DNA from: an uncultured Eubacteriales bacterium
GTDB lineage: Bacteria > Bacillota > Clostridia > Oscillospirales > CAG-272
DNA length: 18,004 nucleotides
Direction of reading: 5' to 3'
Assembly (NCBI GenBank): GCA_900321265.1
Contig: ONVJ01000086.1
Coordinates: 1-18,004 of the forward strand
The position numbers and the translations under genes are program-made. The notes under the pieces are model-generated. The model did not search any database and had not been told where the DNA came from. It saw only the letters and a program-made list of their open reading frames with translations. This document shows positions 5,426 through 12,994 of this stretch, piece after piece; position 1 is the stretch's first letter, and every line of letters starts with the position of its first letter.

Positions 5426-7387
5426 ATGCATTTAACCAACATCGCCGGCTTCAAAACCGTCAACGGATATGTCAAATCAAAACTGGACAGGCTGCGCGGG
5501 ACCGACGGGACCTTCGACTCCCTCTTTCCTCTGATGTTCAGCGAGAGCGGAAACGTCATCTGGGAGGAAACGCACGGCTACAGGATCGAGAAGACGACAT
5601 ACGGCAATGTCGGGAAAGAGGCAGAAAGGCTCTCGGGCGCGATCGCCTCGCGCTTTTCGGGTCTCCCGGCGGGCTCGGTCATCGGGATCGCCGCAGAGAA
5701 CGGTCCGCTCTGGATCGCACTGCTCTGGGGAGTGCTCGGCGCAGGCTTCAGACCTTTGCTGATCAACCCCGCCCTGGGGCGGGACATCCTCCGCGGAGTA
5801 CTATCCGACATCTCAGCGGCTGCAGTGATAACCGACGGAAAAGCGATCCCCTCGCTTTCGGCGGACATGCTTCCCGCCGGATGCGAACTCCTTCCGGCTG
5901 CGGAACTGTCCGGAGATTTCCCCGCTCAGAAAGAGCGCAGGTTCGGCACCGAGATACTCTTCATGTCCTCCGGCACATCCTCCCGCGTAAAATGCTGCGG
6001 ATACGGTCCGGTGCAGATCCGGGAGCAGATACTCGACGCCGCATACATCATCAGAAGATCGCCCGACGCGAAAAAGCACTGCGACGGCGAGCTGAAGCTG
6101 CTCGCTCTGCTCCCATTCAGTCATATTTTCGGCTTCTGCGCGGTATATCTGTGGTTCTCCTTCTTCTCGAGGACCTTCGTAAAGCTGAACGACCTCTCGC
6201 CCTCCACGGTCATCAATACTGTGAAGAAGCACCGCGTGACCCACATCATGGCAGTCCCGCTCTTCTGGGAAAAGACATACGAGGCCGCGATGAGAGAGAT
6301 CTCCGCCCGCGGGGAAAAGACGCTCGCGAAATTCAGAAAGGGCCTTGCGCTCTCGCTGAAGCTCGACGCCGTCCCGGCCGCCGGCAGGCTCTTCCGCCGC
6401 GCCGCGATGAAGGAGATCAGAGACGGCATGTTCGGCGACAGCATCCGCTTCTGCGTGAGCGGAGGGAGCCGGATCCCGAAGGAGGTGCTCGAGTTCTTCT
6501 GCGGGATCGGATACACGCTGAGGAACGGCTACGGCATGACCGAGACGGGGATCACGTCGGTCGAACTCGGAAGCCGGCTGCCGGTCATCTGCTCGGGATC
6601 GGTCGGAGAGCCGCTGCCGTCGGCAGAGTATTCCCTCGCCGGAAACGGCGAGCTGATCTCATACGGCAGATCGGGTGCCCTCTACACAATTACCGACGGA
6701 GTCAGGACAGAACGCGGCGACCGCTTCAACACCCGCGATCTCGCCGAACGGGACGCGTCGGGAAGATGGTATATCCTCGGCCGTTCCGACGAGCTTGTGA
6801 TAGACTCGTCGGGCGAAAACCTCAACCCCGGGCTGATAGAGCCCCTCTTCTCGGGCTGCGGCGCGAAGGAGATCTGCCTCTGCTCTTCTCTCCGCCCCGA
6901 CGGAGGGACGGCGGCGACACTCGTCCTTTACGCCGGAAGCTACGCAACCGGCGAGGCCGCGGAAAGGATCAGGAACGCGGCCGACGAAGTCCTCCGCTCC
7001 TCCGGGCTCACCGGGAGGATCGGCAGAGTGATCGTTACCCGCACCCCGCTGATCGCCGAGGACGACTTCAAGCTCAACCGGAGAAGGATCGGTGAAAGGG
7101 TGTCATCCGGCGAAATCAGGCCGGCCGACATTTCCTCGGAAAACTTTGAAGCCTCCGACCGCCGACTCTACCTGACGGTCAGGCGCGCCTTCGAGGCCGC
7201 GCTTCCCTCACGCACCGGCGATATATCCGACACCGCCGACTTCTTCGCCGACTGCGGCGGCAGCAGCTTCGAGTGGTTCGCAATGGTCAGCGCCCTCTCT
7301 GAGGAGCTGGGGACGGGATTTCCCTCCTCCGCCGAGGGCATCTCCACCATAAAAGATCTTTACACATTTGTCGAGGGACGTCTTTGA
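5426..7387 (+). CDS. Long-chain fatty acyl-AMP ligase fused to a C-terminal carrier protein domain
   Basis: This 653-residue enzyme is of the ANL (AMP-binding) superfamily. It should adenylate a fatty acid with ATP and pass it to a phosphopantetheine thiol. Motifs in order are SSGTSSRVK (181-189, the A3 phosphate loop), NGYGMTETG around Tyr369, FNTRD (434-438, in place of the usual TGD), GRSDELVIDSSGENLNPG (A7/A8 hinge) and FKLNRRRI with the late catalytic lysine. The region from LALSLKLDA to CVSGGSRIPKEVLEFF resembles long-chain acyl ligases. The last 75 residues or so form a carrier domain with FFADCGGSSFE, and Ser614 is the expected phosphopantetheine site. The ligase may therefore load its own carrier. 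Upstream, GAAAGG is a modest ribosome binding site. The stop overlaps the next gene's TTG start. Whether the product is acyl-ACP or acyl-CoA cannot be told from sequence. Confidence 0.88.
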   Translation: MHLTNIAGFKTVNGYVKSKLDRLRGTDGTFDSLFPLMFSESGNVIWEETHGYRIEKTTYGNVGKEAERLSGAIASRFSGLPAGSVIGIAAENGPLWIALLWGVLGAGFRPLLINPALGRDILRGVLSDISAAAVITDGKAIPSLSADMLPAGCELLPAAELSGDFPAQKERRFGTEILFMSSGTSSRVKCCGYGPVQIREQILDAAYIIRRSPDAKKHCDGELKLLALLPFSHIFGFCAVYLWFSFFSRTFVKLNDLSPSTVINTVKKHRVTHIMAVPLFWEKTYEAAMREISARGEKTLAKFRKGLALSLKLDAVPAAGRLFRRAAMKEIRDGMFGDSIRFCVSGGSRIPKEVLEFFCGIGYTLRNGYGMTETGITSVELGSRLPVICSGSVGEPLPSAEYSLAGNGELISYGRSGALYTITDGVRTERGDRFNTRDLAERDASGRWYILGRSDELVIDSSGENLNPGLIEPLFSGCGAKEICLCSSLRPDGGTAATLVLYAGSYATGEAAERIRNAADEVLRSSGLTGRIGRVIVTRTPLIAEDDFKLNRRRIGERVSSGEIRPADISSENFEASDRRLYLTVRRAFEAALPSRTGDISDTADFFADCGGSSFEWFAMVSALSEELGTGFPSSAEGISTIKDLYTFVEGRL

Positions 7388-8049
7388 ACATTCCTGTATC
7401 ATCCTTCAACTGGTTCGCCAAGATCACCGGATGGCCGGTCCAGGCCGTAGCTTTCCGGACGTCTGTCGCCTATGAGGACAGGTCGGTCCAGGGCAGAAAG
7501 GTCAGGGGACCGGCGATAATCATATCGAATCACACCTCGGTCTACGACTACGCAGTCTGGCTTTTCGTCTTTTATTCGCGGACGCTCAGGGTCCCGATGG
7601 CGGAGATACTCTTTGAGAAGCAGCCTCTCGGGATATTCCTCTCGATGATGGGAGGGATCAGGATCGACAGGAACTCGCACAGTCTGTCGGGACTGGAAAA
7701 GTGCTCGCGGATCCTGAAGAAGGGCGGAACGGTGCTCATGTTCCCCGAGGGAAGGCTTCCCCGGGAGGGGGAGACGGCGCCTCTGGAGTTCAGGCCGGGA
7801 GCCGCTTCGCTCGCTCTTGAGACCGGCGTACCGGTCATTCCGGTGTACACGAACGGGAGTTATTTTAACAAAAAACGCGCCAGGGTGGCGATCGGGACTC
7901 CCTTCTTCGCGGAGGAGGCCGCCGATCCGGCCCTCTCCGACGCGGAAAATCTCGCTCACGTCAGCAGCTATATGCGCGACAAGGTCATCGCGCTGTCGCG
8001 TCTGACCGGGGGCAATGAGAGCGGAGGAGGCGACGCCGATGAAAAATGA
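7384..8049 (+). CDS. PlsC-like lysophospholipid acyltransferase, first copy
   Basis: This 221-residue protein belongs to the PlsC/LPLAT family, which moves an acyl group from acyl-ACP or acyl-CoA onto a lysophospholipid such as lysophosphatidate, at the membrane. The catalytic H-x4-D motif is NHTSVYD (His50, Asp55). GIRIDR lies in the expected substrate-binding block, and FPEGR (120-124) is the glycerol-phosphate site. VPVIPVYTNG follows as the fourth block. The start is TTG at 7384, with GAGGGA (7373-7378) before it. It shares TTGA with the stop of the preceding ligase, which suggests coupled translation. The end overlaps the second PlsC-like gene by 11 bases. The acyl substrate is unknown, but the neighbours suggest acyl-carrier thioesters. 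Confidence 0.9.
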   Translation: MNIPVSSFNWFAKITGWPVQAVAFRTSVAYEDRSVQGRKVRGPAIIISNHTSVYDYAVWLFVFYSRTLRVPMAEILFEKQPLGIFLSMMGGIRIDRNSHSLSGLEKCSRILKKGGTVLMFPEGRLPREGETAPLEFRPGAASLALETGVPVIPVYTNGSYFNKKRARVAIGTPFFAEEAADPALSDAENLAHVSSYMRDKVIALSRLTGGNESGGGDADEK

Positions 8050-8725
8050 AAAGTCCGGAAGAGACGCCGGCGGCGCGAAGCGCGATCCTCTCTTCTCTTT
8101 CAGATATCTGATCTACGACATAATGATCCTTACCGCCGCGATCCCCGGCATGCTCTGGTTCAGGCCGAAAAGGATATTCGCCGGCGGGAAGAAGCCCGAC
8201 CTATCGGGCGGACTGCTCATCATCGCCAACCACATCGGTTTCTTCGATCCGGTCTATCTGATGATGCTCTTCCCGGGCAGAAGGATCAGATTCGTCTGCC
8301 GGAAGGAATTCTGGGCGACGAAACACTCTGCCTTCTGGTTCCGCAGCTTCCTGACGATACCGATCGACCGCGACAACTTCGGCATGGAATCCTTCAGGGA
8401 GATAACCGAAAGGCTCAAAGCAGGATCGGCGGTCGCCCTCTTTCCCGAGGGTCATATCGACACAGAGGGAGATCCTATCGGATCCTTCAAATCCGGCATG
8501 GTGCTGATGGCGCTGAGATCCGGCGCCCCCGTCCTCCCCGTCCTGCTCACCAAGAGGAAAAACATATTCGAGAGGCTCACCGCCGTCATCGGCGATCCGG
8601 TCGAGCTCGACACCGGAGGAGCCCTTCCGCCCCTCTCAAAGGTCACCGAGCTGTCCGAGATGCTCAAGGACGAGGAGCGAAGCCTCGCCGGCTTCCTCCC
8701 GGAAAAACTGAAAAACAGGCTCTGA
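8039..8725 (+). CDS. PlsC-like lysophospholipid acyltransferase, second copy
   Basis: This 228-residue PlsC/LPLAT protein is distinct in sequence from the preceding one. It has NHIGFFD (His65, Asp70) as the H-x4-D catalytic motif, IPIDRDNFG as the second block, FPEGH (135-139), and APVLPVLLT as the last block. A hydrophobic stretch at about 22-40 may anchor it to the membrane. I chose the ATG at 8039 because GGAGGAGG (8023-8030) precedes it at normal spacing. The earlier ATG at 8015 has no such site and adds eight residues. Two adjacent PlsC-type enzymes could serve the sn-1 and sn-2 positions, or different lysolipids. They are coupled by an 11-base overlap. Confidence 0.9.
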   Translation: MKNEKSGRDAGGAKRDPLFSFRYLIYDIMILTAAIPGMLWFRPKRIFAGGKKPDLSGGLLIIANHIGFFDPVYLMMLFPGRRIRFVCRKEFWATKHSAFWFRSFLTIPIDRDNFGMESFREITERLKAGSAVALFPEGHIDTEGDPIGSFKSGMVLMALRSGAPVLPVLLTKRKNIFERLTAVIGDPVELDTGGALPPLSKVTELSEMLKDEERSLAGFLPEKLKNRL

Positions 8726-8752
8726 ACGCCTCTTACACCGCATAAAGACGCC

Positions 8753-8775
8753 GCGGACAGGCTCCCGCCGTCCGC
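8753..8775 (+). other. Small intergenic hairpin before the second ligase
   Basis: Within the 75-base gap after the second PlsC gene, gcggac (8753-8758) pairs with gtccgc (8770-8775). Two further GC pairs lie inside, across a one-base bulge. No T-run follows. GAAAGGAG for the next gene starts about ten bases later. It could tune expression across the largest gap in the operon, but evidence is limited to the fold. Confidence 0.35.
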
Positions 8776-8800
8776 CGCGACACGAAAGGAGACAATTTTC

Positions 8801-10309
8801 ATGAAGACACCGTCGGCAGAAAGGTTCAGAAAATACACGTCGGACGAGGTGTTCGACAGGATACGGAACTACGACTCGGTCTCGGCGATGTGGAAGGCGA
8901 TACTTCCCGGATACGCCGGAGCGACCGCGATATCCGACAACGGAGAAAACTACAGCTTCGCAAAACTCGAGGAGGATGCCGCCTCCTTCCGTCCGCTCGT
9001 GTCGGGACTTCCGGGCGACAGGATCGGTATACTCATCCCCAATTCATACAGCTTCGTCAAAGTCTATCTGGCGGTCGTCACCGCCGGAAAGACCGCTGTC
9101 ATACTTCCCCCGCAGCTCCCGCCCGAGGCCGTCTTCGGTATCGGGATGAAGTTCGGCCTGTCGGCGCTCGTCTATGATGCCGCCACCGCCGAAAAAACCG
9201 CCCTCCTCGCCGCCCGCGCCCCTCAGGTCGCGCTGATCTCAGATGTCGAGGCATCAGATTCCCCGGCTCCCGCGGCCGACGTCCCGGGCGACGCCCCCTG
9301 CGTCGTCATGTTCACCGGAGGAACGACCGGAAAGAGCAAGGGCGCCGTCCTCTCCAACCGCGCCGTCATGCGCGGAACGGTCAACGGCTGCTACGGGATA
9401 AAGGAGATATTCGGACAGAGATATCTGCTCGTGCTTCCCTTCTCACACGTCTTCGGTCTTATCAGGAACCTGATGACGTCGCTCTATACCGGAAGCGCCC
9501 TCTTCATAAACAGAAACAGCAAGGACCTCTTCCGCGACATCGCGGTGTTCCGCCCGACATTTCTCGTCGTGGTGCCGGCTCTCGCCGAAATGGCGCTGAC
9601 GCTGTCGAAGAAATTCGGGAAGAACATGCTCGGCCCCGACATGAAGACGATCATCTGCGGAGCGGCGGCGGTCCCGCCCTACCTCATCCGCGAATACGCG
9701 GCGATGGGCATCGATCTGCTTGCCGGCTACGGCCTGACCGAATCGGCGAACCTGGTCTCGGGCAACCCCGAAAGCCTCCGCAAGCCCGAATCGGTCGGCC
9801 TCATGTACCCCGGACAGGAGTACCGGATCGAGGACGGCGAGCTCTGGCTGAAGGGCGAGAACATGATGGACGGCTACATAGGGGAGGACGATTCCTCCTC
9901 AGAGGACGGCTGGTTCAGGACCGGCGACCTGGTGAAGATCGACGACGAAGGCTTCCTTTACATCACCGGAAGGACGAAGGAGATCATCATCCTGCCCAAC
10001 GGCGAGAACGTGTCCCCCGCCGAGGTCGAGGCCGAATTCTCCGCCCTTCCTCTCGTCCAGGACTGCGAGCTCTATGAGGACAAAGCCGAGAACGGAACGC
10101 CGATCCTCGTCCTCGAGGTCCTTCCCAGGATGACCGAGCTCGGAAAGCTCCCCGAGGCCGAGAGATCCGCGAGACTGGCCGCCGACATCGCCGCCGTTAA
10201 CGCGTCTCTTCCTTCATACAAGAGATTCAACCGCCTCGTCGTCAGGGACAGCGATTTCCCGAGGACGCCGAGCATGAAGATACTCCGCCACGCCCGCTAC
10301 GCAAAATAA
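8801..10309 (+). CDS. Fatty acyl-AMP ligase / acyl-ACP or acyl-CoA synthetase, stand-alone
   Basis: This 502-residue ANL-superfamily enzyme activates a carboxylic acid with ATP. The motifs are canonical: TGGTTGKSKG (172-181), LLAGYGLTES (Tyr310), GWFRTGD (Asp376), GRTKEIIILPNGENVSPAEVE (hinge and A8), and RTPSMKILR with the catalytic Lys493. It is shorter than the first ligase, has no carrier domain, and keeps the normal TGD where that enzyme has TRD. LPFSHVFG resembles the substrate-binding region of acyl ligases in general. A free acyl carrier protein begins 18 bases downstream, so it probably loads that protein rather than CoA, though this is inference. AAAGGAG precedes the ATG. Coumarate-like or other acid substrates cannot be excluded. 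Confidence 0.9.
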   Translation: MKTPSAERFRKYTSDEVFDRIRNYDSVSAMWKAILPGYAGATAISDNGENYSFAKLEEDAASFRPLVSGLPGDRIGILIPNSYSFVKVYLAVVTAGKTAVILPPQLPPEAVFGIGMKFGLSALVYDAATAEKTALLAARAPQVALISDVEASDSPAPAADVPGDAPCVVMFTGGTTGKSKGAVLSNRAVMRGTVNGCYGIKEIFGQRYLLVLPFSHVFGLIRNLMTSLYTGSALFINRNSKDLFRDIAVFRPTFLVVVPALAEMALTLSKKFGKNMLGPDMKTIICGAAAVPPYLIREYAAMGIDLLAGYGLTESANLVSGNPESLRKPESVGLMYPGQEYRIEDGELWLKGENMMDGYIGEDDSSSEDGWFRTGDLVKIDDEGFLYITGRTKEIIILPNGENVSPAEVEAEFSALPLVQDCELYEDKAENGTPILVLEVLPRMTELGKLPEAERSARLAADIAAVNASLPSYKRFNRLVVRDSDFPRTPSMKILRHARYAK

Positions 10310-10327
10310 CACAGGCGGAACAAAAAG

Positions 10328-10576
10328 ATGCAAAGAGAAGAAATTACAGAAAAGCTCAAAGAGATACTTCTTCTGACCGACGTCGACCGCTCGCTCATGG
10401 AGGGGGACATCTCCGCCCTCAGGCTCAAGGAGGACTGCGGCCTTTCCTCGGTCGGCATGCTCTATACCGTCATCGGGATAGAGGAGATGTTCGGCATCAG
10501 GTTCGAGAACGTCGGACTTGAGGATTTCGTTACGGTAAAAGACGTCATAGACTACATAGGAGCAAAGACCGAATGA
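10328..10576 (+). CDS. Acyl carrier protein
   Basis: This is an acidic 82-residue chain of the phosphopantetheine-binding carrier family. The helix II motif is EDCGLSSVGML, with Ser41 as the predicted prosthetic-group site. The usual Asp before the serine is Ser40. The C-terminal half (GIEEMFGIRFEN...DFVTVKDVIDYIG) is typical of ACP helices II to IV. It sits between a ligase and an LRAT-like acyltransferase, and its stop overlaps the next start as ATGA. It is therefore likely a dedicated carrier rather than the housekeeping AcpP, which normally clusters with fab genes and carries DSL. Confidence 0.9.
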   Translation: MQREEITEKLKEILLLTDVDRSLMEGDISALRLKEDCGLSSVGMLYTVIGIEEMFGIRFENVGLEDFVTVKDVIDYIGAKTE

Positions 10577-11016
10577 AGTGGTCTCCCGAAAAATGCCTCC
10601 CAGGCGACATGATCAGGATCAGGCTGGGAAGCTTCTGCCACTACGGGATATACGTTTCTGACGAAGAGGTCATACAGTTCGGACTTCCTCCGGTCGGCGG
10701 ACTTCCGAAGAACGGCGACGGCATCCGCGTCCTCTCAACCGACATCGACACCTTTTCATGCGGAAAGATCGTCGAGGTCGGAGTCCCCGAACGGGCCGGA
10801 GGTGAGAAAAGACGGCGTTTTTCCGCGAAAAAGACGGTGGAAAACGCCCGGGCGAGACTCGGGGAGGGCGGATACAACGTCCTGCACAACAACTGCGAGC
10901 ACTTCGTCTGGGAATGCGCCTTCGGCATCCACCGCTCGACTGCAGAGGATGAGGCTCAGGCCCGTTGGCGCAAACTGCTTTCTGACAAAGGCAGAGAAAG
11001 CGGGAGCGCGAAATAA
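10573..11016 (+). CDS. LRAT / H-rev107-like (NlpC/P60 superfamily) thiol acyltransferase or hydrolase
   Basis: In this 147-residue protein PGDMIRIRLGSFCHYGIYV and HNNCEHFV match the two signature blocks of the LRAT domain, a circularly permuted papain-like fold. His23 is the general base and Cys108 the nucleophile. Members in animals (LRAT, HRASLS/PLA2G16) cleave phospholipids or transfer acyl chains through an acyl-cysteine intermediate. The second histidine of the animal enzymes is Gln35 here (EEVIQFG), a polar substitution the superfamily can tolerate. No signal peptide or clear membrane anchor is present. It shares ATGA with the carrier gene stop, and AGGAG (10558-10562) precedes it. I infer it moves acyl groups between the carrier or phospholipid and an acceptor, but a peptidase-type role is possible. 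Confidence 0.75.
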   Translation: MKWSPEKCLPGDMIRIRLGSFCHYGIYVSDEEVIQFGLPPVGGLPKNGDGIRVLSTDIDTFSCGKIVEVGVPERAGGEKRRRFSAKKTVENARARLGEGGYNVLHNNCEHFVWECAFGIHRSTAEDEAQARWRKLLSDKGRESGSAK

Positions 11017-11022
11017 GAGAAA

Positions 11023-11943
11023 ATGAAATTATTTCTTGAAATCCTCGCCGCCGCGGCCGGTCTCTGGCTCCTTTTCGTCTTCATCCCCACGCTCACAGTC
11101 TTCGTCATCCTGTTCGGAAGGAAGGGCTGCAGGTCCTTTTCTCCCGAACATCTCGAAACTTCATACTACCTTCCCTTCCGCGACAGGATAGTCGAGGCGA
11201 CCCGTAAACTCTCGGAGCTCCCCTGCCGCGAACTGAGCTGCTTAGCCCCGGACGGAACGCGGCTGTCGGGCCGGCTCCTGGGAAAACCGGGCAAAACCGT
11301 CATCTTAGCCCACGGATACCGCTCCGCGGGGGGATCGCCGCTCGCCCTTCAGGCTCTCCGGTTCGCCGAGCGCGGCTGGGCGGTGCTGCTCGCGGACCAG
11401 CGCGCACACGGAAACAGCGGCGGACGCTTCACCACGATGGGCATTCTCGAGAGCGGGGATCTCCGCCGGTGGGCGGAATTCGCCTCGTCACTGCCCGGCA
11501 ACCGCCGGACCGCCGTCTACGGAATGTCGATGGGAGCCACCTCGGCGGCCTTCGCGTCGGCTGACATCGCCGCCGACGCAATGGTCCTCGACTGTCCCTT
11601 CGACTCTCCGTCAGACCAGCTGAGAAGGATCTGCCGCGACAGGCGCCTGCCTGCCTTCCTGCTCGTTCCGGCGGGGATCCTCGTCGCGAGGCTGCTCTGC
11701 CGGGTTGATTTCAGCCTCAGGGCATCCGACGTCCTGCGGAAAGCCCGCATTCCCGTTCTCTTCATCTGCGGCTCGGCCGATTCGACCGTCCCGCCCGACG
11801 GAGTCAGGGCTATGAGCGACGCCTGCCCGACTTCCGCGGGATGCGTCCTCGTTGAGGGAGCCGAGCATTCGGTCGCCTTCCCCGCCGGAGGCGAGGAGCT
11901 CGCCGAACGCGTAGAACGCTTCATCTCGGGCAAAGACACTTAA
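11023..11943 (+). CDS. Membrane-anchored alpha/beta hydrolase with serine nucleophile
   Basis: This 306-residue protein has an N-terminal hydrophobic anchor (about 4-32) and an alpha/beta hydrolase domain resembling monoacylglycerol lipase or lysophospholipase-like serine hydrolases. The oxyanion region is HGYRSAGGS. VLLADQRAHGNSGG follows, and the nucleophile elbow is GMSMG with Ser169. The acid is Asp253 (CGSADSTVPP) and the base His282 (GAEHSVAF), so a full triad is visible. It begins six bases after the LRAT-like gene with a weak ribosome binding site. It is paralogous to the hydrolase at 16096-17031, sharing the anchor and the DQRAHG-x-S block. In this setting it could release fatty acids from lysolipids or glycerides, or deacylate thioesters. 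Confidence 0.87.
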   Translation: MKLFLEILAAAAGLWLLFVFIPTLTVFVILFGRKGCRSFSPEHLETSYYLPFRDRIVEATRKLSELPCRELSCLAPDGTRLSGRLLGKPGKTVILAHGYRSAGGSPLALQALRFAERGWAVLLADQRAHGNSGGRFTTMGILESGDLRRWAEFASSLPGNRRTAVYGMSMGATSAAFASADIAADAMVLDCPFDSPSDQLRRICRDRRLPAFLLVPAGILVARLLCRVDFSLRASDVLRKARIPVLFICGSADSTVPPDGVRAMSDACPTSAGCVLVEGAEHSVAFPAGGEELAERVERFISGKDT

Positions 11944-11964
11944 CCGAAAAATAATACAACACCT

Positions 11965-11981
11965 GTCCGGCGCGTCCGGAC
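11965..11981 (+). other. Small hairpin before the FakB gene
   Basis: Gtccgg (11965-11970) pairs with ccggac (11976-11981) around a 5-base loop in the 57-base gap between the hydrolase and the DegV gene. No T-run follows. AAAGGA for the next gene lies about ten bases on. It is a modest structure of unknown effect. Confidence 0.3.
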
Positions 11982-12000
11982 GGAACCGAAAGGAATAAAA

Positions 12001-12942
12001 ATGAGACCTGTAGCAATTCTTACCGACTCTTCCAGCGATCTTTCGCCGAAATACCAGGATGAATACGGCATCCGACTCATCAAGGCGCATATCAGGATTC
12101 CCGGCAACGACGACGCCGAGGCTTTCGTGACCTGGGAGGAGGGCGGCACCGACCGCGACCTCTTTTACGCCGATCTCAAGAAGCGCCCCGAGGCATACGC
12201 CACCTCTCCTCCGAACGTCGAGGAGTTTTCAAGGGCCCTCGAGGAACTGGTCTGTCAGGGTTACGACGTCGTCGCGATCACGATCTCTTCGGGGATCAGC
12301 GGCTCCTACGGCTTCCTGACGACCGCCGCCGCCGCGGTGACCGCGGCTCATCCCGAGGCCGAGATCGGCTGCGTCGACACCCTGAGGTTCGGCCCCTGCA
12401 TCGGTCTCATGGCGATATACGCTGCAAAGCTGCGCGACGAGGGAAAGAGCTGCCGCGAGATAACCTCCTGGCTTGAGGAGAACAAGATCAGATTCAGACA
12501 GTCGGGCTGGCTTGACGACCTGACCTTCGTCGCGAAGAAGGGCCGCATCAGCCACGCCAAGGCCTTCTTCGGCACCCTTGCCGGAGTAAAGCCGATCGGC
12601 GAATTCGATTCAAACGGCCTGACTTCGGTCCTTACCAAGGCCCCCGGAGCCAAGGCGGCGCTCGCGACCATGATCTCATACATCGAAAAAACCATCACCG
12701 ATCCCGGAGATCAGATCATCTTCATCGCCCAGACCTGCCGCTACGCCCAGGCTCTTGAGTACAAGCGCCTGATCGAGGAGAGGATAAAGCCCCGCGCCGT
12801 CTGTATCAACGACGTTCACCCCTACTGCGGCATAAACATCGGCCCCGGCCTTCTCGCGGCATACTACCTCGGAAAGCCGATATCCGCCGACCTTTCTGAG
12901 GAAAAAAAGATCTTCGAAGAGATCGCCGCCGCGAAAAAGTGA
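12001..12942 (+). CDS. fakB: DegV family fatty acid-binding protein, FakB component of fatty acid kinase
   Basis: FakB proteins hold one fatty acid in a buried pocket and present its carboxylate to FakA for phosphorylation. This 313-residue DegV protein has TDSSSDLS (8-15), TSPPNVEEF (68-76), ISSGISGSY (95-103), VDTLRFGPCIG (125-135), KKGRIS (179-184) and INIGPG (278-283). These correspond to the pocket and carboxylate-binding loops of the family. Most DegV proteins have IGTHxGPG in the last block, where the histidine helps bind the carboxylate. Here Asn279 takes that place, with a nearby His273. The chain is a little longer than the usual 280-290. FakA lies two genes downstream. AAAGGA precedes the ATG. 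Fatty acid selectivity cannot be read from the sequence. Confidence 0.92.
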   Translation: MRPVAILTDSSSDLSPKYQDEYGIRLIKAHIRIPGNDDAEAFVTWEEGGTDRDLFYADLKKRPEAYATSPPNVEEFSRALEELVCQGYDVVAITISSGISGSYGFLTTAAAAVTAAHPEAEIGCVDTLRFGPCIGLMAIYAAKLRDEGKSCREITSWLEENKIRFRQSGWLDDLTFVAKKGRISHAKAFFGTLAGVKPIGEFDSNGLTSVLTKAPGAKAALATMISYIEKTITDPGDQIIFIAQTCRYAQALEYKRLIEERIKPRAVCINDVHPYCGINIGPGLLAAYYLGKPISADLSEEKKIFEEIAAAKK

Positions 12943-12994
12943 CCGCGCGCCGCCATACCGCAACAGAAGACTAATCATTGTCGGGAGCAAAAAA

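Noticed and set aside
5881..7095. 404-residue plus-strand open frame within the first ligase
   Set aside because: It is in another frame of a clear ANL ligase and its translation is dominated by Arg, Pro and His, which is a shadow composition. No ribosome binding site precedes it.
5426..10576. Polyketide, nonribosomal peptide or aryl polyene cluster
   Set aside because: Ligases and carriers would fit, but no ketosynthase, condensation, thioesterase or tailoring domain is present, and Fak and PlsC genes point to lipid metabolism.
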